A stretch of DNA of 5,568 nucleotides from an uncultured Synergistales bacterium. GTDB taxonomy: Bacteria; Synergistota; Synergistia; Synergistales; Aminobacteriaceae. The position numbers were made by a program, and so were the translations under genes. The notes under the pieces were generated by a model. It made no database searches, was not told the DNA's origin, and was given only the letters and a program-made list of their open reading frames with translations. Positions 1-5,568 of the stretch are shown in pieces (positions within the stretch are counted from its first letter, which is position 1; the number at the start of each line of letters is the position of its first letter). Location of the stretch: positions 1 to 5,568 of the forward strand of contig CAJOGG010000164.1 in the NCBI GenBank assembly GCA_905234205.1. Reading direction: 5' to 3'.

Positions 1-240
1 GTCAAGATCGAGTCGTGTGCGCAAAAGATTCTTGATGCCCGTGCGTTGTACCCTGGTAATTCATTCGCGAGTCTGTACAATGATGACTTGATGCCCCCAG
101 AGTTGAAGAAAGCTCACCGTGAGAATGATAAGGCCGTGTGTGAAGCTTATGGCTGGAACAAGAATATCAGTGAAGAGGAAATTGTGACGGAGTTAATGAA
201 GCTGTACATACAAATGACGAGAGAAAACCCCCTGTGCTAG
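1..240 (+). CDS. C-terminal fragment of an MmeI-like DNA methyltransferase (restriction-modification), 5' truncated
   Basis: Frame 1 is open from the left edge to a TAG at 238-240, giving the last 79 residues of a longer protein whose start lies outside the window. The stretch reading A-R-x-L-Y-P, then S-L-Y-N-D, then M-P-P-E-L-x-K-A-H, N-D-x-A-V and E-A-Y-G-W resembles the conserved tail of MmeI/YeeA-type proteins, single polypeptides that combine a SAM-dependent DNA methyltransferase with target recognition and often a nuclease. No catalytic motif lies in the visible part, so whether the protein is active, or has a nuclease domain, cannot be told. An internal TTG at 46 could be read as a start, but the frame is open and similar to the family before it, so I treat this as a partial gene. 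It converges on the sugar permease and ends inside a terminator hairpin. The family call rests on recalled similarity of this tail. Confidence 0.72.
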   Translation, partial: VKIESCAQKILDARALYPGNSFASLYNDDLMPPELKKAHRENDKAVCEAYGWNKNISEEEIVTELMKLYIQMTRENPLC

Positions 241-253
241 GGGGCCTCTTTTT
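228..253. terminator. Probable bidirectional intrinsic terminator between convergent genes
   Basis: Five C (228-232), a 7-base loop (233-239) and five G (240-244) form a perfect GC stem. On the plus strand it is followed by CCTC and then a T-rich run (249-258 with one A), ending the methyltransferase. On the minus strand it is followed by TTTT and lies about 7 nt after the permease stop at 252, so it can serve both. The methyltransferase stop codon TAG (238-240) sits at the loop-stem junction, so the hairpin is partly coding. The stem is short and the plus-strand T-run is not directly adjacent, which lowers confidence somewhat. Confidence 0.6.
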
Positions 254-1208
254 ATTTTGCCTTACGTGTGCTGCGTAAGAAGTCAACGTATACTGCCAAC
301 AAGATAACCGCGCCTTTGATGATATATTGCCAGTCTGAATTTACGCCCATTAAGTTCAAGCCGTTGTTAAGGATTCCGATTATGAGAACGCCAATCAACG
401 TCCCGCCTAAACGTCCAGAGCCTCCAGCCATTGACGTACCACCAACAACTACTGCGGCTATAGCGTCCATTTCAGCCCCGTCGCCACTCGTACAAGTTCC
501 GGAGTAAAGTCTGCTTGCGATTGTGATTCCTGCTAGACCAGCCATTAATCCCGAGAAGCTGTACACGAAAAATTTCACCTTGGCCGTATTGATTCCAGAG
601 AATTGCGCGGCTGTATTGTTGCCTCCAACTGCGTAAATGTGCCTTCCTGTTCTGGTACGGTTAAGAATGAAAATCGCGACTATGAAAACTATCGTCATGG
701 TTATAACTGGAGTTGGCACTGGCCCGACGTAACCGGCTCCCAAGAATTTCCACGCTTGAGTCATGCAACGTATAGGCTTACCTCCTGAATACACATAAGC
801 AATTCCCTTGGCAACGTTCATTGAAGCAAGAGTTACGATAAAGGGAGGAATGTTAGTGAGAGCGATAATGGCACCGTTGAAGAGTCCGAACAGCAAGCCC
901 GACAATAACGCAACGAGTATACCGACTATTTCCGGCATGCCTCCCCAAACTACCGTAGCAGCTCCCAAGACTCCTGACATTGCGATAATAGAACCGACCG
1001 ATAAATCAATCCCGCCCAGAATAATTACGAGCGTCATTCCGCAAGCTAGCATCAAGTTTGTAGAACTCTGTCGCAAAACGTTAAATATATTCGTCTGTGT
1101 CAAGAAAGTGTTGTGAGTTGCTGGCCACAAGTACAGAAATAAAATCATTCCTGCAAGCGCGCATATAATTCCTAAATTGTCTATAAAGTATTGTTTGATT
1201 CCTCTCAT
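252..1208 (-). CDS. Sugar ABC transporter permease, RbsC family (CUT2)
   Basis: This 318-residue integral membrane protein forms the channel of a ribose-type ABC importer. Its length matches E. coli RbsC (321). Hydrophobic segments run throughout, about 8-10 membrane passes by eye. Family hallmarks are G-G-I-D-L-S-V-G at 65-72, the N-R-T-x-x-G-R-x-x-Y-A-V-G-G-N cytoplasmic loop at 183-197 that likely contacts the ATPase, and A-I-A-A-V-V-V-G-G-T-S at 249-259 followed by G-x-G-R-x-x-G-T and L-N-N-G-L-N-L. The tail R-x-x-R-K-A-K is basic and likely cytoplasmic. I chose the ATG at 1208: a strong GGAGGAG (1217-1223) lies 8 nt upstream and the ATG overlaps the ATPase stop as ATGA, indicating translational coupling. 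An in-frame start at 1274 would add 22 residues copied from inside the ATPase gene and lacks family similarity. It is the last gene of the cluster. The substrate cannot be read from the permease. Confidence 0.95.
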   Translation of the reverse strand: MRGIKQYFIDNLGIICALAGMILFLYLWPATHNTFLTQTNIFNVLRQSSTNLMLACGMTLVIILGGIDLSVGSIIAMSGVLGAATVVWGGMPEIVGILVALLSGLLFGLFNGAIIALTNIPPFIVTLASMNVAKGIAYVYSGGKPIRCMTQAWKFLGAGYVGPVPTPVITMTIVFIVAIFILNRTRTGRHIYAVGGNNTAAQFSGINTAKVKFFVYSFSGLMAGLAGITIASRLYSGTCTSGDGAEMDAIAAVVVGGTSMAGGSGRLGGTLIGVLIIGILNNGLNLMGVNSDWQYIIKGAVILLAVYVDFLRSTRKAK

Positions 1209-2710
1209 GCTGATTTCTCCTCCGTTGCTAATTTCATGATTGCTTCCTGGCTCAAATCCTGCCACTTGATACAACCCGTTAATCTCCCGTCATGCATTAC
1301 ATAAACTCTGTCGGACATGTTGATAATCTCCGGCAATTCCGAAGAGATCATAATGATTGAGACTCCCTGCTTTGTAAGTTCGTTCATGATTCCGTAAATC
1401 TCAACTTTTGCGCCAACGTCTACGCCTCTTGTAGGTTCATCGAGGATTAAAATTTTCGGTTTGGTAGCGAGCCAACGCCCTATCATGACTTTTTGCTGAT
1501 TGCCTCCAGAAAGATTGCCGACGGTTTGATTCTGACTCGGGGTCTTCGTGTTCATCTTGTCGATATATTCCTGGGTTATCTCCTCTTCACGTGAATGATT
1601 TACGCGCAAATTGTTAATGAACTCATGCAGAACTTCAATTGTAGAATTAAATCTCACACTCTGAACCAGATACAAGCCTTCAACTTTTCTGTTCTCTGGC
1701 ACCATTGCTATACCGGCTTTCATTGCGTCAACAGGGGAATTGATTTTGAGCTTGGCCCCGTCAAGAATAACATCGCCAGTAAATCCAGGAGTCAATCCGA
1801 ATATACATTGCATGGTCTCACTACGTCCGGCACCAACGAGTCCAGCAAAGCCGACAATCTCGCCACGTTTTACTTCAAAGCTTACGTCATTGACTCGTTT
1901 CTTCTTTTTCTTAGCGTCATCAATATGTTCACAGCGCAACACTACTTCAGTATCCTCAACATGATCCCTGACGTAATACGACGATAATTCACGGCCAACC
2001 ATCATATGAATCAATTCATCACGAGGAGTTTCGCTGACAACACGAGTCCCGACATACTGACCATCACGTAAAACTGTAACGCGATCACAAACTTCATTAA
2101 GCTCGCTCATTTTGTGGGAGATATAAATTATTCCGACTCCCTGCTTTGTTAAGTTGCGCATAATGTCAAAGAGTGCGTTTACTTCTCTGTCAGAGATTGA
2201 AGAAGTTGGCTCGTCCATGACCAAAATTTTGCAGTTGAAGGAAATAGCTTTTACGATCTCAACCATTTGTTGCTGTGCTATGCTCAAATTTCCTAACAGT
2301 CCGCCCGCGTCAATTCCTAAATCGAATCTATCGAGCATCTTTTGAGCTTCACGCCTCATACTTGCGCCATCGATTCCGAACGTCCCCATAATTTCACGGC
2401 CAAGATAAATATTTTCCGCTACGGTCATGTGAGGAACTAACACTAATTCTTGATGTATGATTGAAATTCCGTTAGCTCTTGCGTCGCTGACGTTGTTAAT
2501 CTCTACGGGGTGACCATTGATAAGAATCTCGCCTTGTTCAGCGTGATATATGCCACCCAAAACTTTTATAAGCGTCGATTTTCCTGCACCGTTCTCACCC
2601 AAAAGCGCATGAACTTCACCGGCCTTTAACTGCAATTCAACGTCTTGTAAAGCTTTTACGCCCGGGAATGACTTGTTTATCTTACGCATTTCCAGTAAAT
2701 ATTCGCTCAC
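1205..2710 (-). CDS. Sugar ABC transporter ATP-binding protein, RbsA/MglA type with two nucleotide-binding domains
   Basis: A 501-residue cytoplasmic ATPase that powers sugar import; the length equals E. coli RbsA. Domain 1 has Walker A G-E-N-G-A-G-K-S-T at 38-46, Q-loop near Q87, a degenerate signature L-S-I-A-Q-Q-Q at 142-148, Walker B L-V-M-D-E-P at 163-168 with E167, and switch H199. Domain 2 has a degenerate Walker A G-L-V-G-A-G-R-S-E at 290-298 with Arg for Lys, a canonical signature L-S-G-G-N-Q-Q-K at 400-407, Walker B L-I-L-D-E-P-T-R-G-V-D at 421-431, and no switch His (I-S-S-E-L-P). This asymmetry is normal for the RbsA/MglA family, so one composite site should hydrolyse ATP well. 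A run of five lysines (267-271) lies in the stretch leading into domain 2. The start is GTG at 2710, with a modest GGTGGTGA (2719-2726) 8 nt upstream; the N-terminal L-L-E-M-R-K-I-x-K-S-F-P-G-V matches the family. It overlaps the permease by 4 nt and follows the binding-protein gene after an intergenic terminator. Confidence 0.96.
   Translation of the reverse strand: MSEYLLEMRKINKSFPGVKALQDVELQLKAGEVHALLGENGAGKSTLIKVLGGIYHAEQGEILINGHPVEINNVSDARANGISIIHQELVLVPHMTVAENIYLGREIMGTFGIDGASMRREAQKMLDRFDLGIDAGGLLGNLSIAQQQMVEIVKAISFNCKILVMDEPTSSISDREVNALFDIMRNLTKQGVGIIYISHKMSELNEVCDRVTVLRDGQYVGTRVVSETPRDELIHMMVGRELSSYYVRDHVEDTEVVLRCEHIDDAKKKKKRVNDVSFEVKRGEIVGFAGLVGAGRSETMQCIFGLTPGFTGDVILDGAKLKINSPVDAMKAGIAMVPENRKVEGLYLVQSVRFNSTIEVLHEFINNLRVNHSREEEITQEYIDKMNTKTPSQNQTVGNLSGGNQQKVMIGRWLATKPKILILDEPTRGVDVGAKVEIYGIMNELTKQGVSIIMISSELPEIINMSDRVYVMHDGRLTGCIKWQDLSQEAIMKLATEEKSA
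1217..1223 (-). promoter_or_regulatory. Ribosome binding site of the permease gene
   Basis: On the minus strand this reads GGAGGAG, 8 nt before the ATG at 1208. It lies inside the last codons of the ATPase gene and decides the permease start against the longer in-frame option at 1274. Confidence 0.85.
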
Positions 2711-2739
2711 TTATTATTTCACCACCAATTCTTGATAAT

Positions 2740-2769
2740 AAAAAAACGGCCTTGCTCTTCACAAAGCCG
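2740..2769 (-). terminator. Intrinsic terminator/attenuator between binding protein and ATPase genes
   Basis: On the minus strand CGGCTTTG (2769-2762) and CAAGGCCG (2754-2747) form an 8-bp stem with one T-G wobble and a 7-nt loop, followed at once by seven T (2746-2740). It begins 16 nt after the binding-protein stop and ends 29 nt before the ATPase start. Partial read-through would give more binding protein than ATPase and permease, a common arrangement in ABC import operons. I saw no clear promoter between it and the ATPase start, so the downstream genes probably depend on read-through. Confidence 0.85.
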
Positions 2770-2785
2770 CTTCATGAATTAAATT

Positions 2786-3697
2786 CTATTGCCAACCGCC
2801 GTTGTTGTACTGTGCAATGTTGTCCGAGTTGATCATGAATGTCTTAATCGGATAACGTGACTCGATCTTCTCGCCTGCTGTGTACTTGTAATATAAATCT
2901 GCGATTGTTTGGCCGATTGAGATTGGGGACTGTGCGCCGGTGCCTGTAACTTTTCCGAGAGCGATGAGTGACTTAATATCGGGTGAACCATCAACGCCGT
3001 AAATCAAAGCTTTTGAACCAGCAGCCTCTGCCGCAGCATAAGCTCCAAGTGCCGTGGGGTCATTGCCTCCAAAAATTGCTACTGCTTCGGGGTGTGCTGT
3101 AAGAGCGTCAGTTCCGTTAAGGTTGCCCTGTTCCTGATTGCCCATGCAGTCTATTTGAGCTACGACTGTGAAGCCTTTGCCTTCGATTGCTTTCAAGAAT
3201 CCGTTTGTTCTGTCAACAACTGATTGCATTGTAGGAGAGTCAAGCACGATTATATTTCCACCGTCAGGGCATTTTGCAATGAGGTCAACTCCACAAACAT
3301 AACCGGCGTTATAGTTGTCTGAACCAGCATAAGTAACAAGATAGCTCATGTCAGCAACTTCAGTATCGAATCCGAACATAGGAATATGTGCGTCCTTCAG
3401 TTTGTCAAGAGCAGCGATAATTCCATCACGGTCAACTGGGTTCACGAACATTGCGGAAACTCCGCGGCTGATCATGTCCTCGATCTGTGAAATTTGCTTC
3501 TCGTTGCTGTTCTGAGGGTCAAGAGCTACAAGGGTATCGCCATTAGCAGTTACTACTTCTCTGATAGCATTCTCAAGAGCTACAAAGAAGGGGTTAGTCC
3601 CGTCCATGCAGGTATAGCCCAAAACTTTTCCTTCACCAAATGCTGTTCCTGAAATAACTAAACATGACATCACTACGAGCGCTAAAATCTTTCGCAT
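2786..3697 (-). CDS. Periplasmic sugar-binding protein of the ABC importer, RbsB family
   Basis: A 303-residue secreted protein that captures a sugar and delivers it to the permease. The first 21 residues are a typical signal peptide (M-R-K, hydrophobic core, then G-T-A-F-G with likely cleavage near 21). C12 sits in the hydrophobic core too early for a convincing lipobox, so a soluble periplasmic protein is likely. Landmarks shared with E. coli RbsB are N-P-F-F (35-38), the V-N-P-x-D hinge segment (85-89), F-D (110-111), S-D-N (126-128), R163 in a D-R-x-x-G-F motif, G-N-D (211-213), G-V-D-G-S-P-D (234-240) and Q256. The Arg that follows the RbsB binding-site Asp is not conserved here (F-D-T-E), so the ligand may not be ribose. 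I chose the ATG at 3697 because GGAGG (3706-3710) lies 8 nt upstream; the in-frame ATG at 3712 overlaps that site. It has its own promoter and is followed by a terminator hairpin, both pointing to high expression. Confidence 0.94.
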   Translation of the reverse strand: MRKILALVVMSCLVISGTAFGEGKVLGYTCMDGTNPFFVALENAIREVVTANGDTLVALDPQNSNEKQISQIEDMISRGVSAMFVNPVDRDGIIAALDKLKDAHIPMFGFDTEVADMSYLVTYAGSDNYNAGYVCGVDLIAKCPDGGNIIVLDSPTMQSVVDRTNGFLKAIEGKGFTVVAQIDCMGNQEQGNLNGTDALTAHPEAVAIFGGNDPTALGAYAAAEAAGSKALIYGVDGSPDIKSLIALGKVTGTGAQSPISIGQTIADLYYKYTAGEKIESRYPIKTFMINSDNIAQYNNGGWQ

Positions 3698-3705
3698 TGT
3701 ATATG

Positions 3706-3710
3706 CCTCC
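3706..3710 (-). promoter_or_regulatory. Ribosome binding site of the sugar-binding protein gene
   Basis: GGAGG on the minus strand, 8 nt before the ATG at 3697. The alternative in-frame ATG (3712-3710) overlaps this site, which argues that the extra five residues are not translated. Confidence 0.85.
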
Positions 3711-3739
3711 ATATCTGAATGATTATTGTGAGTGAATTA

Positions 3740-3768
3740 ATTATCTTACGCATGAGAAAATTTTTCAA
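3740..3768 (-). promoter_or_regulatory. Sigma-70-like promoter of the binding-protein gene
   Basis: On the minus strand TTGAAA (3768-3763) and GATAAT (3745-3740) are separated by exactly 17 nt; each differs from consensus at one position. Transcription would start near 3733, leaving a leader of roughly 35 nt before the ATG at 3697. The -35 box begins 7 bases after the aldolase stop codon, so this promoter lets the transporter be expressed independently of the broken upstream gene. The odd palindrome GAAAA-A-TTTTC overlaps the -35 box and the start of the spacer and could be an operator, though a chance AT-rich palindrome is as likely. Confidence 0.7.
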
Positions 3769-3775
3769 CGTTAAT

Positions 3776-4647
3776 TTACGCCTTTAACAATCCGGCTTTA
3801 ATCATTTCGTCACGCATTGCCTCAAGGACTTTACCACTTGACGGAAGAACAGGACGACACGACACGCCTACATCCATACCCATTAAGTTAGCCATGTCTT
3901 TTGTTGCTGCAGGGAAGCTAGCGAGATCCATTGAGAGTCTTACCGGGTTAAGAATGAATTGTGCTTCGAGCGCACCTTTGAGATCGCCAGCCTTGAATTT
4001 TTCGTAAATGCTGCAAACTAATTCCGGGAACACATTAGCCGTAGTACAGACTGCTCCAGCGCCACCATGAACAAGTGTTCCGAAAAGTTACGTCCGCGTG
4101 TCAATCTTATAAACTCTGCTACCCTGGTCATATCGCCGCTAGAGTCTTTCATGCCTACGATGTTCGGACAAGCATCAAGGAGTCTCATTACTAAGTTATA
4201 ACTCATGCCGTAGCCGGTTCGCCCGGGGTTGTTGTATAGGAGCATTGGTAGATCGCCTACACTGTTTGCTATTGAGCTGAAGTGTTGGAATAATTCCTCT
4301 TCGGTCGGAGCCAAAAACATTGGTTGTAACACAGAGATTCCACTTGCTCCCGCAGCCTTGGCCATTTGAGCGATCCTGATACATTTACGCGTTTTTATAT
4401 TGCCTATGCCCATGTACACAGGAACTCTTCCGGCAGCCTGTGAGAGAATTATCTCAAGAATGCGTTTCTTCTCTTCCTCTTCAAAAACGTAAAACTCGCT
4501 GTTGCTTCCAAATGCAAGAATGCCATGAACTCCGCCATTAATAACGAAATCAACCTGTTTACGCATTTTTGCCTCATCGACGTTCTCGTCCTTGTCAAGA
4601 GGTGTGATGATAGGAGGAATGATTCCACGAATGAAACTTGTATCCAT
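3776..4647 (-). pseudogene. Broken DapA/N-acetylneuraminate lyase family aldolase (frameshifting internal deletion)
   Basis: Two adjoining frames give the N- and C-terminal parts of one class I aldolase. The first frame (4647 to stop at 4018) carries I-T-P near 14-16, the G-S-N-S-E loop (47-51, equivalent to G-T-T-G-E of DapA), Y138 and R143 in L-Y-N-N-P-G-R-T-G, and the Schiff-base lysine K167 in V-G-M-K-D-S-S-G-D. Similarity stops after about residue 188. It resumes one frame over as G-T-L-V-H-G-G-A-G-A-V-C-T-T-A-N-V-F-P-E-L (from about 4080) and runs to the TAA at 3776. A TAA three codons upstream in the second frame prevents a simple slip. Ungapped comparison with E. coli DapA leaves 11 residues missing at the junction, about 31 nt, which restores the frame and gives about 300 residues, normal for the family. 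The position of DapA Tyr107 is Phe (P-M-F, 109-111), so this was probably not a lysine-pathway synthase. The start ATG at 4647 has GAGG 9 nt upstream. It was probably the aldolase paired with the transporter; its substrate is unknown. An assembly error remains possible. Confidence 0.85.
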
Positions 4648-4671
4648 AAAATACTGCCTCGCTTTCTAAAA

Positions 4672-4702
4672 TTTATATGTGGGTGTGCTTAGTATAATAC
4701 AA
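4672..4702 (-). promoter_or_regulatory. Weak candidate promoter for the aldolase gene
   Basis: On the minus strand TTGTAT (4702-4697) and TATAAA (4677-4672) are separated by 19 nt, longer than ideal, with a poor -35 box. A minus-strand TATACT (4696-4691) is an alternative -10 box but has no good -35. The promoter for the aldolase must lie in this 85-bp gap or the gene is silent; this is the best match I can see. Confidence 0.3.
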
Positions 4703-4704
4703 AA
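4688..4704. promoter_or_regulatory. Palindrome over the plus-strand -10 box, candidate operator
   Basis: GTAT-A-ATAC (4692-4700) is a perfect inverted repeat around a single base, and after one mismatch on each side the symmetry continues as TT (4689-4690) and AA (4702-4703). It covers the TATAAT of the plus-strand promoter and part of the candidate minus-strand promoter, so a bound repressor would block both. No regulator gene is in the window, and short AT-rich palindromes arise easily by chance. Confidence 0.35.
4693..4698 (+). promoter_or_regulatory. -10 box of the glycoside hydrolase gene
   Basis: A perfect TATAAT lies 34 nt before the GTG start at 4733 and 18 nt before the ribosome binding site. 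No recognisable -35 hexamer occurs 16-18 nt upstream (the region is AATTTA-like), so activity may need an activator or rest on the -10 alone. Confidence 0.5.
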
Positions 4705-4716
4705 AATGAATGTTGA

Positions 4717-4722
4717 AGGAGG
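4717..4722 (+). promoter_or_regulatory. Ribosome binding site of the glycoside hydrolase gene
   Basis: AGGAGG, 10 nt before the GTG at 4733. An in-frame ATG at 4706 would put this site inside the coding sequence (residues Glu-Gly-Gly) and would start within a few bases of the expected transcript start, so the GTG is preferred. Confidence 0.8.
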
Positions 4723-4732
4723 AATTTTATCA

Positions 4733-5568
4733 GTGAAGAGAATTTTGTTAGCAATGGCACTTCTTGTTACGTTATCGTCTGAAAGTTTTGCTATGAGTCT
4801 TCGTGAAAAAGTTGGGCAGTTGTTCGTGATTAGGCCTGATCAACTTGATACTAGCTTATCACTTGAAGAAGTCAACGATTCAAAAGCAGCAGGCGTTAAG
4901 ACTCTTTCAACGGTAATGCAAGAAACTTTGAGGCAATATCCGGCAGGAGGTTTTGCGATTTATGGTAAAAATATTTCTGGCCCAAAACAGTTGAAGAAGT
5001 TCACGAGCGATTTAAGAAATGCATGCGAGGTTGTCCCAATAATGGCGATTGATGAAGAAGGCGGACGAGTTGCACGAATAGCAAACAGTAAGGGCTTCAA
5101 CGTTCATAAGTACAAGAGTATTGAGGCTATAGGAGCTACGGGAGATTCAACAAGAGCTTACGACGCAGCCAGAACAATAGGGAAATACATCAGCGATTAT
5201 GGCTTCAACATGAACTTTGCACCAGTTGCTGACATCGGAAATAGAGCTTTTGGATCAGAACCTGAACTAGTTTCAGAAATGGTAAGTGCTTATCTTGACG
5301 GCTTACACTCTCAAGGAATCATGGGCAGCGTAAAACATTTCCCAGGCCATGGAGATACACACGACGACACCCACGAAGGCTATGTAGCAGTATATAAAAC
5401 TTGGGACGAATTGCTGAAGGCGGAGTTGATTCCGTTCATTGAGAATTTCAACAAAGCTGACACAGTGATGATAGCTCACATAACTATGAAAAACGTAACA
5501 AGCGATGATTTGCCTGCGACCCTATCTAAAACTCTTGTAACAGAAAAATTACGTGTAGAACTTGGCTA
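4733..5568 (+). CDS. Exported NagZ-like family 3 glycoside hydrolase (beta-N-acetylhexosaminidase type), 3' truncated
   Basis: The first 278 codons of an enzyme expected to release terminal beta-linked N-acetylglucosamine or a related sugar from oligosaccharides or peptidoglycan fragments. Residues 1-20 form a signal peptide (M-K-R, hydrophobic core, S-F-A then likely cleavage), so it acts outside the cytoplasm. The GH3 barrel domain follows: L-R-E-K-V-G-Q-L-F (23-31), I-D-E-E-G-G-R-V (106-113), N-F-A-P-V-A-D-I (161-168) and K-H-F-P-G-H-G-D-T (201-209). D212-x-H214 fits the Asp-His acid/base dyad known for GH3 N-acetylglucosaminidases, and M-I-A-H-I (246-250) follows. The window ends before the expected Asp nucleophile, so catalytic competence and any C-terminal domain cannot be judged. 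The start is GTG with AGGAGG 10 nt upstream; it also gives the compact Lys-Arg N-terminus expected of a signal peptide. It is divergent from the aldolase and shares its 85-bp upstream region. Some relatives are annotated simply as beta-glucosidases; the dyad favours the hexosaminidase branch. Confidence 0.9.
   Translation, partial: MKRILLAMALLVTLSSESFAMSLREKVGQLFVIRPDQLDTSLSLEEVNDSKAAGVKTLSTVMQETLRQYPAGGFAIYGKNISGPKQLKKFTSDLRNACEVVPIMAIDEEGGRVARIANSKGFNVHKYKSIEAIGATGDSTRAYDAARTIGKYISDYGFNMNFAPVADIGNRAFGSEPELVSEMVSAYLDGLHSQGIMGSVKHFPGHGDTHDDTHEGYVAVYKTWDELLKAELIPFIENFNKADTVMIAHITMKNVTSDDLPATLSKTLVTEKLRVELG

Noticed and set aside
1209..1274. Longer in-frame start for the permease adding 22 residues
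   Set aside because: The extension is coded by the other frame of the ATPase tail, has no permease similarity, and the strong ribosome binding site points to the ATG at 1208.
1903..1923. Lysine-rich codon run in the ATPase as a possible frameshift or insertion
   Set aside because: The frame stays open and family motifs continue on both sides in the same frame; the run falls in a variable stretch before the second domain.
268..2345. Several plus-strand open frames of 60-130 codons opposite the permease and ATPase genes
   Set aside because: They lie fully antisense to well-supported family genes, show no recognisable motifs, and have no consistent ribosome binding sites.
3660..3665. Lipoprotein signal (Cys12) in the sugar-binding protein
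   Set aside because: The Cys sits only 12 residues in, inside the hydrophobic core, and the preceding residues do not make a good lipobox; a cleavable type I signal peptide fits better.
3731..3780. Terminator after the aldolase gene
   Set aside because: The AT-rich spacer has a small palindrome but no GC stem followed by a T-run; a promoter explains it better.
4018..4080. Programmed ribosomal frameshift as an explanation for the split aldolase
   Set aside because: The second frame has a stop codon three codons before similarity resumes and about 11 family residues are absent altogether, so a slip could not restore a complete enzyme. No strong slippery heptamer with a downstream structure was seen.
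4196..4384. A 62-codon minus-strand frame inside the aldolase gene
   Set aside because: It overlaps the conserved aldolase frame, including its active-site region, and its own translation shows no recognisable motif.

Overview
The window is ordinary-looking bacterial DNA of moderate to low GC by eye (not computed). It carries a carbohydrate uptake locus flanked by two partial genes. The exported solute-binding protein has a type I signal peptide and no convincing lipobox, which fits a bacterium with an outer membrane and a periplasm. I cannot place it further with any certainty; an anaerobic gut or rumen lineage such as Synergistota is only a guess from the general feel of the proteins.

Layout, left to right. 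Positions 1-240 (+) are the last 79 codons of a protein resembling the C-terminus of MmeI-like restriction-modification DNA methyltransferases. A compact GC hairpin at its stop codon separates it from a convergent minus-strand cluster. In transcription order, right to left, that cluster is: a DapA/N-acetylneuraminate-lyase family aldolase broken by a frameshifting deletion (4647-3776), a periplasmic sugar-binding protein (3697-2786), a two-domain sugar ABC ATPase (2710-1205) and its membrane permease (1208-252). Divergently, from 4733 to the right edge, runs the start of an exported NagZ-like family 3 glycoside hydrolase, cut off by the window before its nucleophile.

The three transporter genes form a complete RbsBAC-type (CUT2) importer: binding protein, duplicated ATPase and a permease presumed to act as a dimer. 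Expression appears tuned. A good sigma-70-like promoter sits just upstream of the binding-protein gene. A hairpin-plus-T-run terminator lies between binding protein and ATPase, which would give excess binding protein over the membrane parts. The ATPase and permease overlap by 4 nt and are probably translationally coupled.

The aldolase would have been the first gene of the cluster and may once have cleaved the imported sugar acid or amino sugar derivative. An ungapped comparison with the DapA family suggests about 31 nt are missing from the middle of the gene, while both flanks remain well conserved, so the lesion looks recent (or is an assembly error). The 85-bp gap between the aldolase and the hydrolase holds the divergent promoters and a small palindrome over the plus-strand -10 box.

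No gene-free stretch exceeds 300 bases. I saw no tRNA, rRNA, CRISPR array, insertion sequence or long repeat, and nothing that I would call a new biological system; the points most worth checking are the broken aldolase and the expression layout around it.
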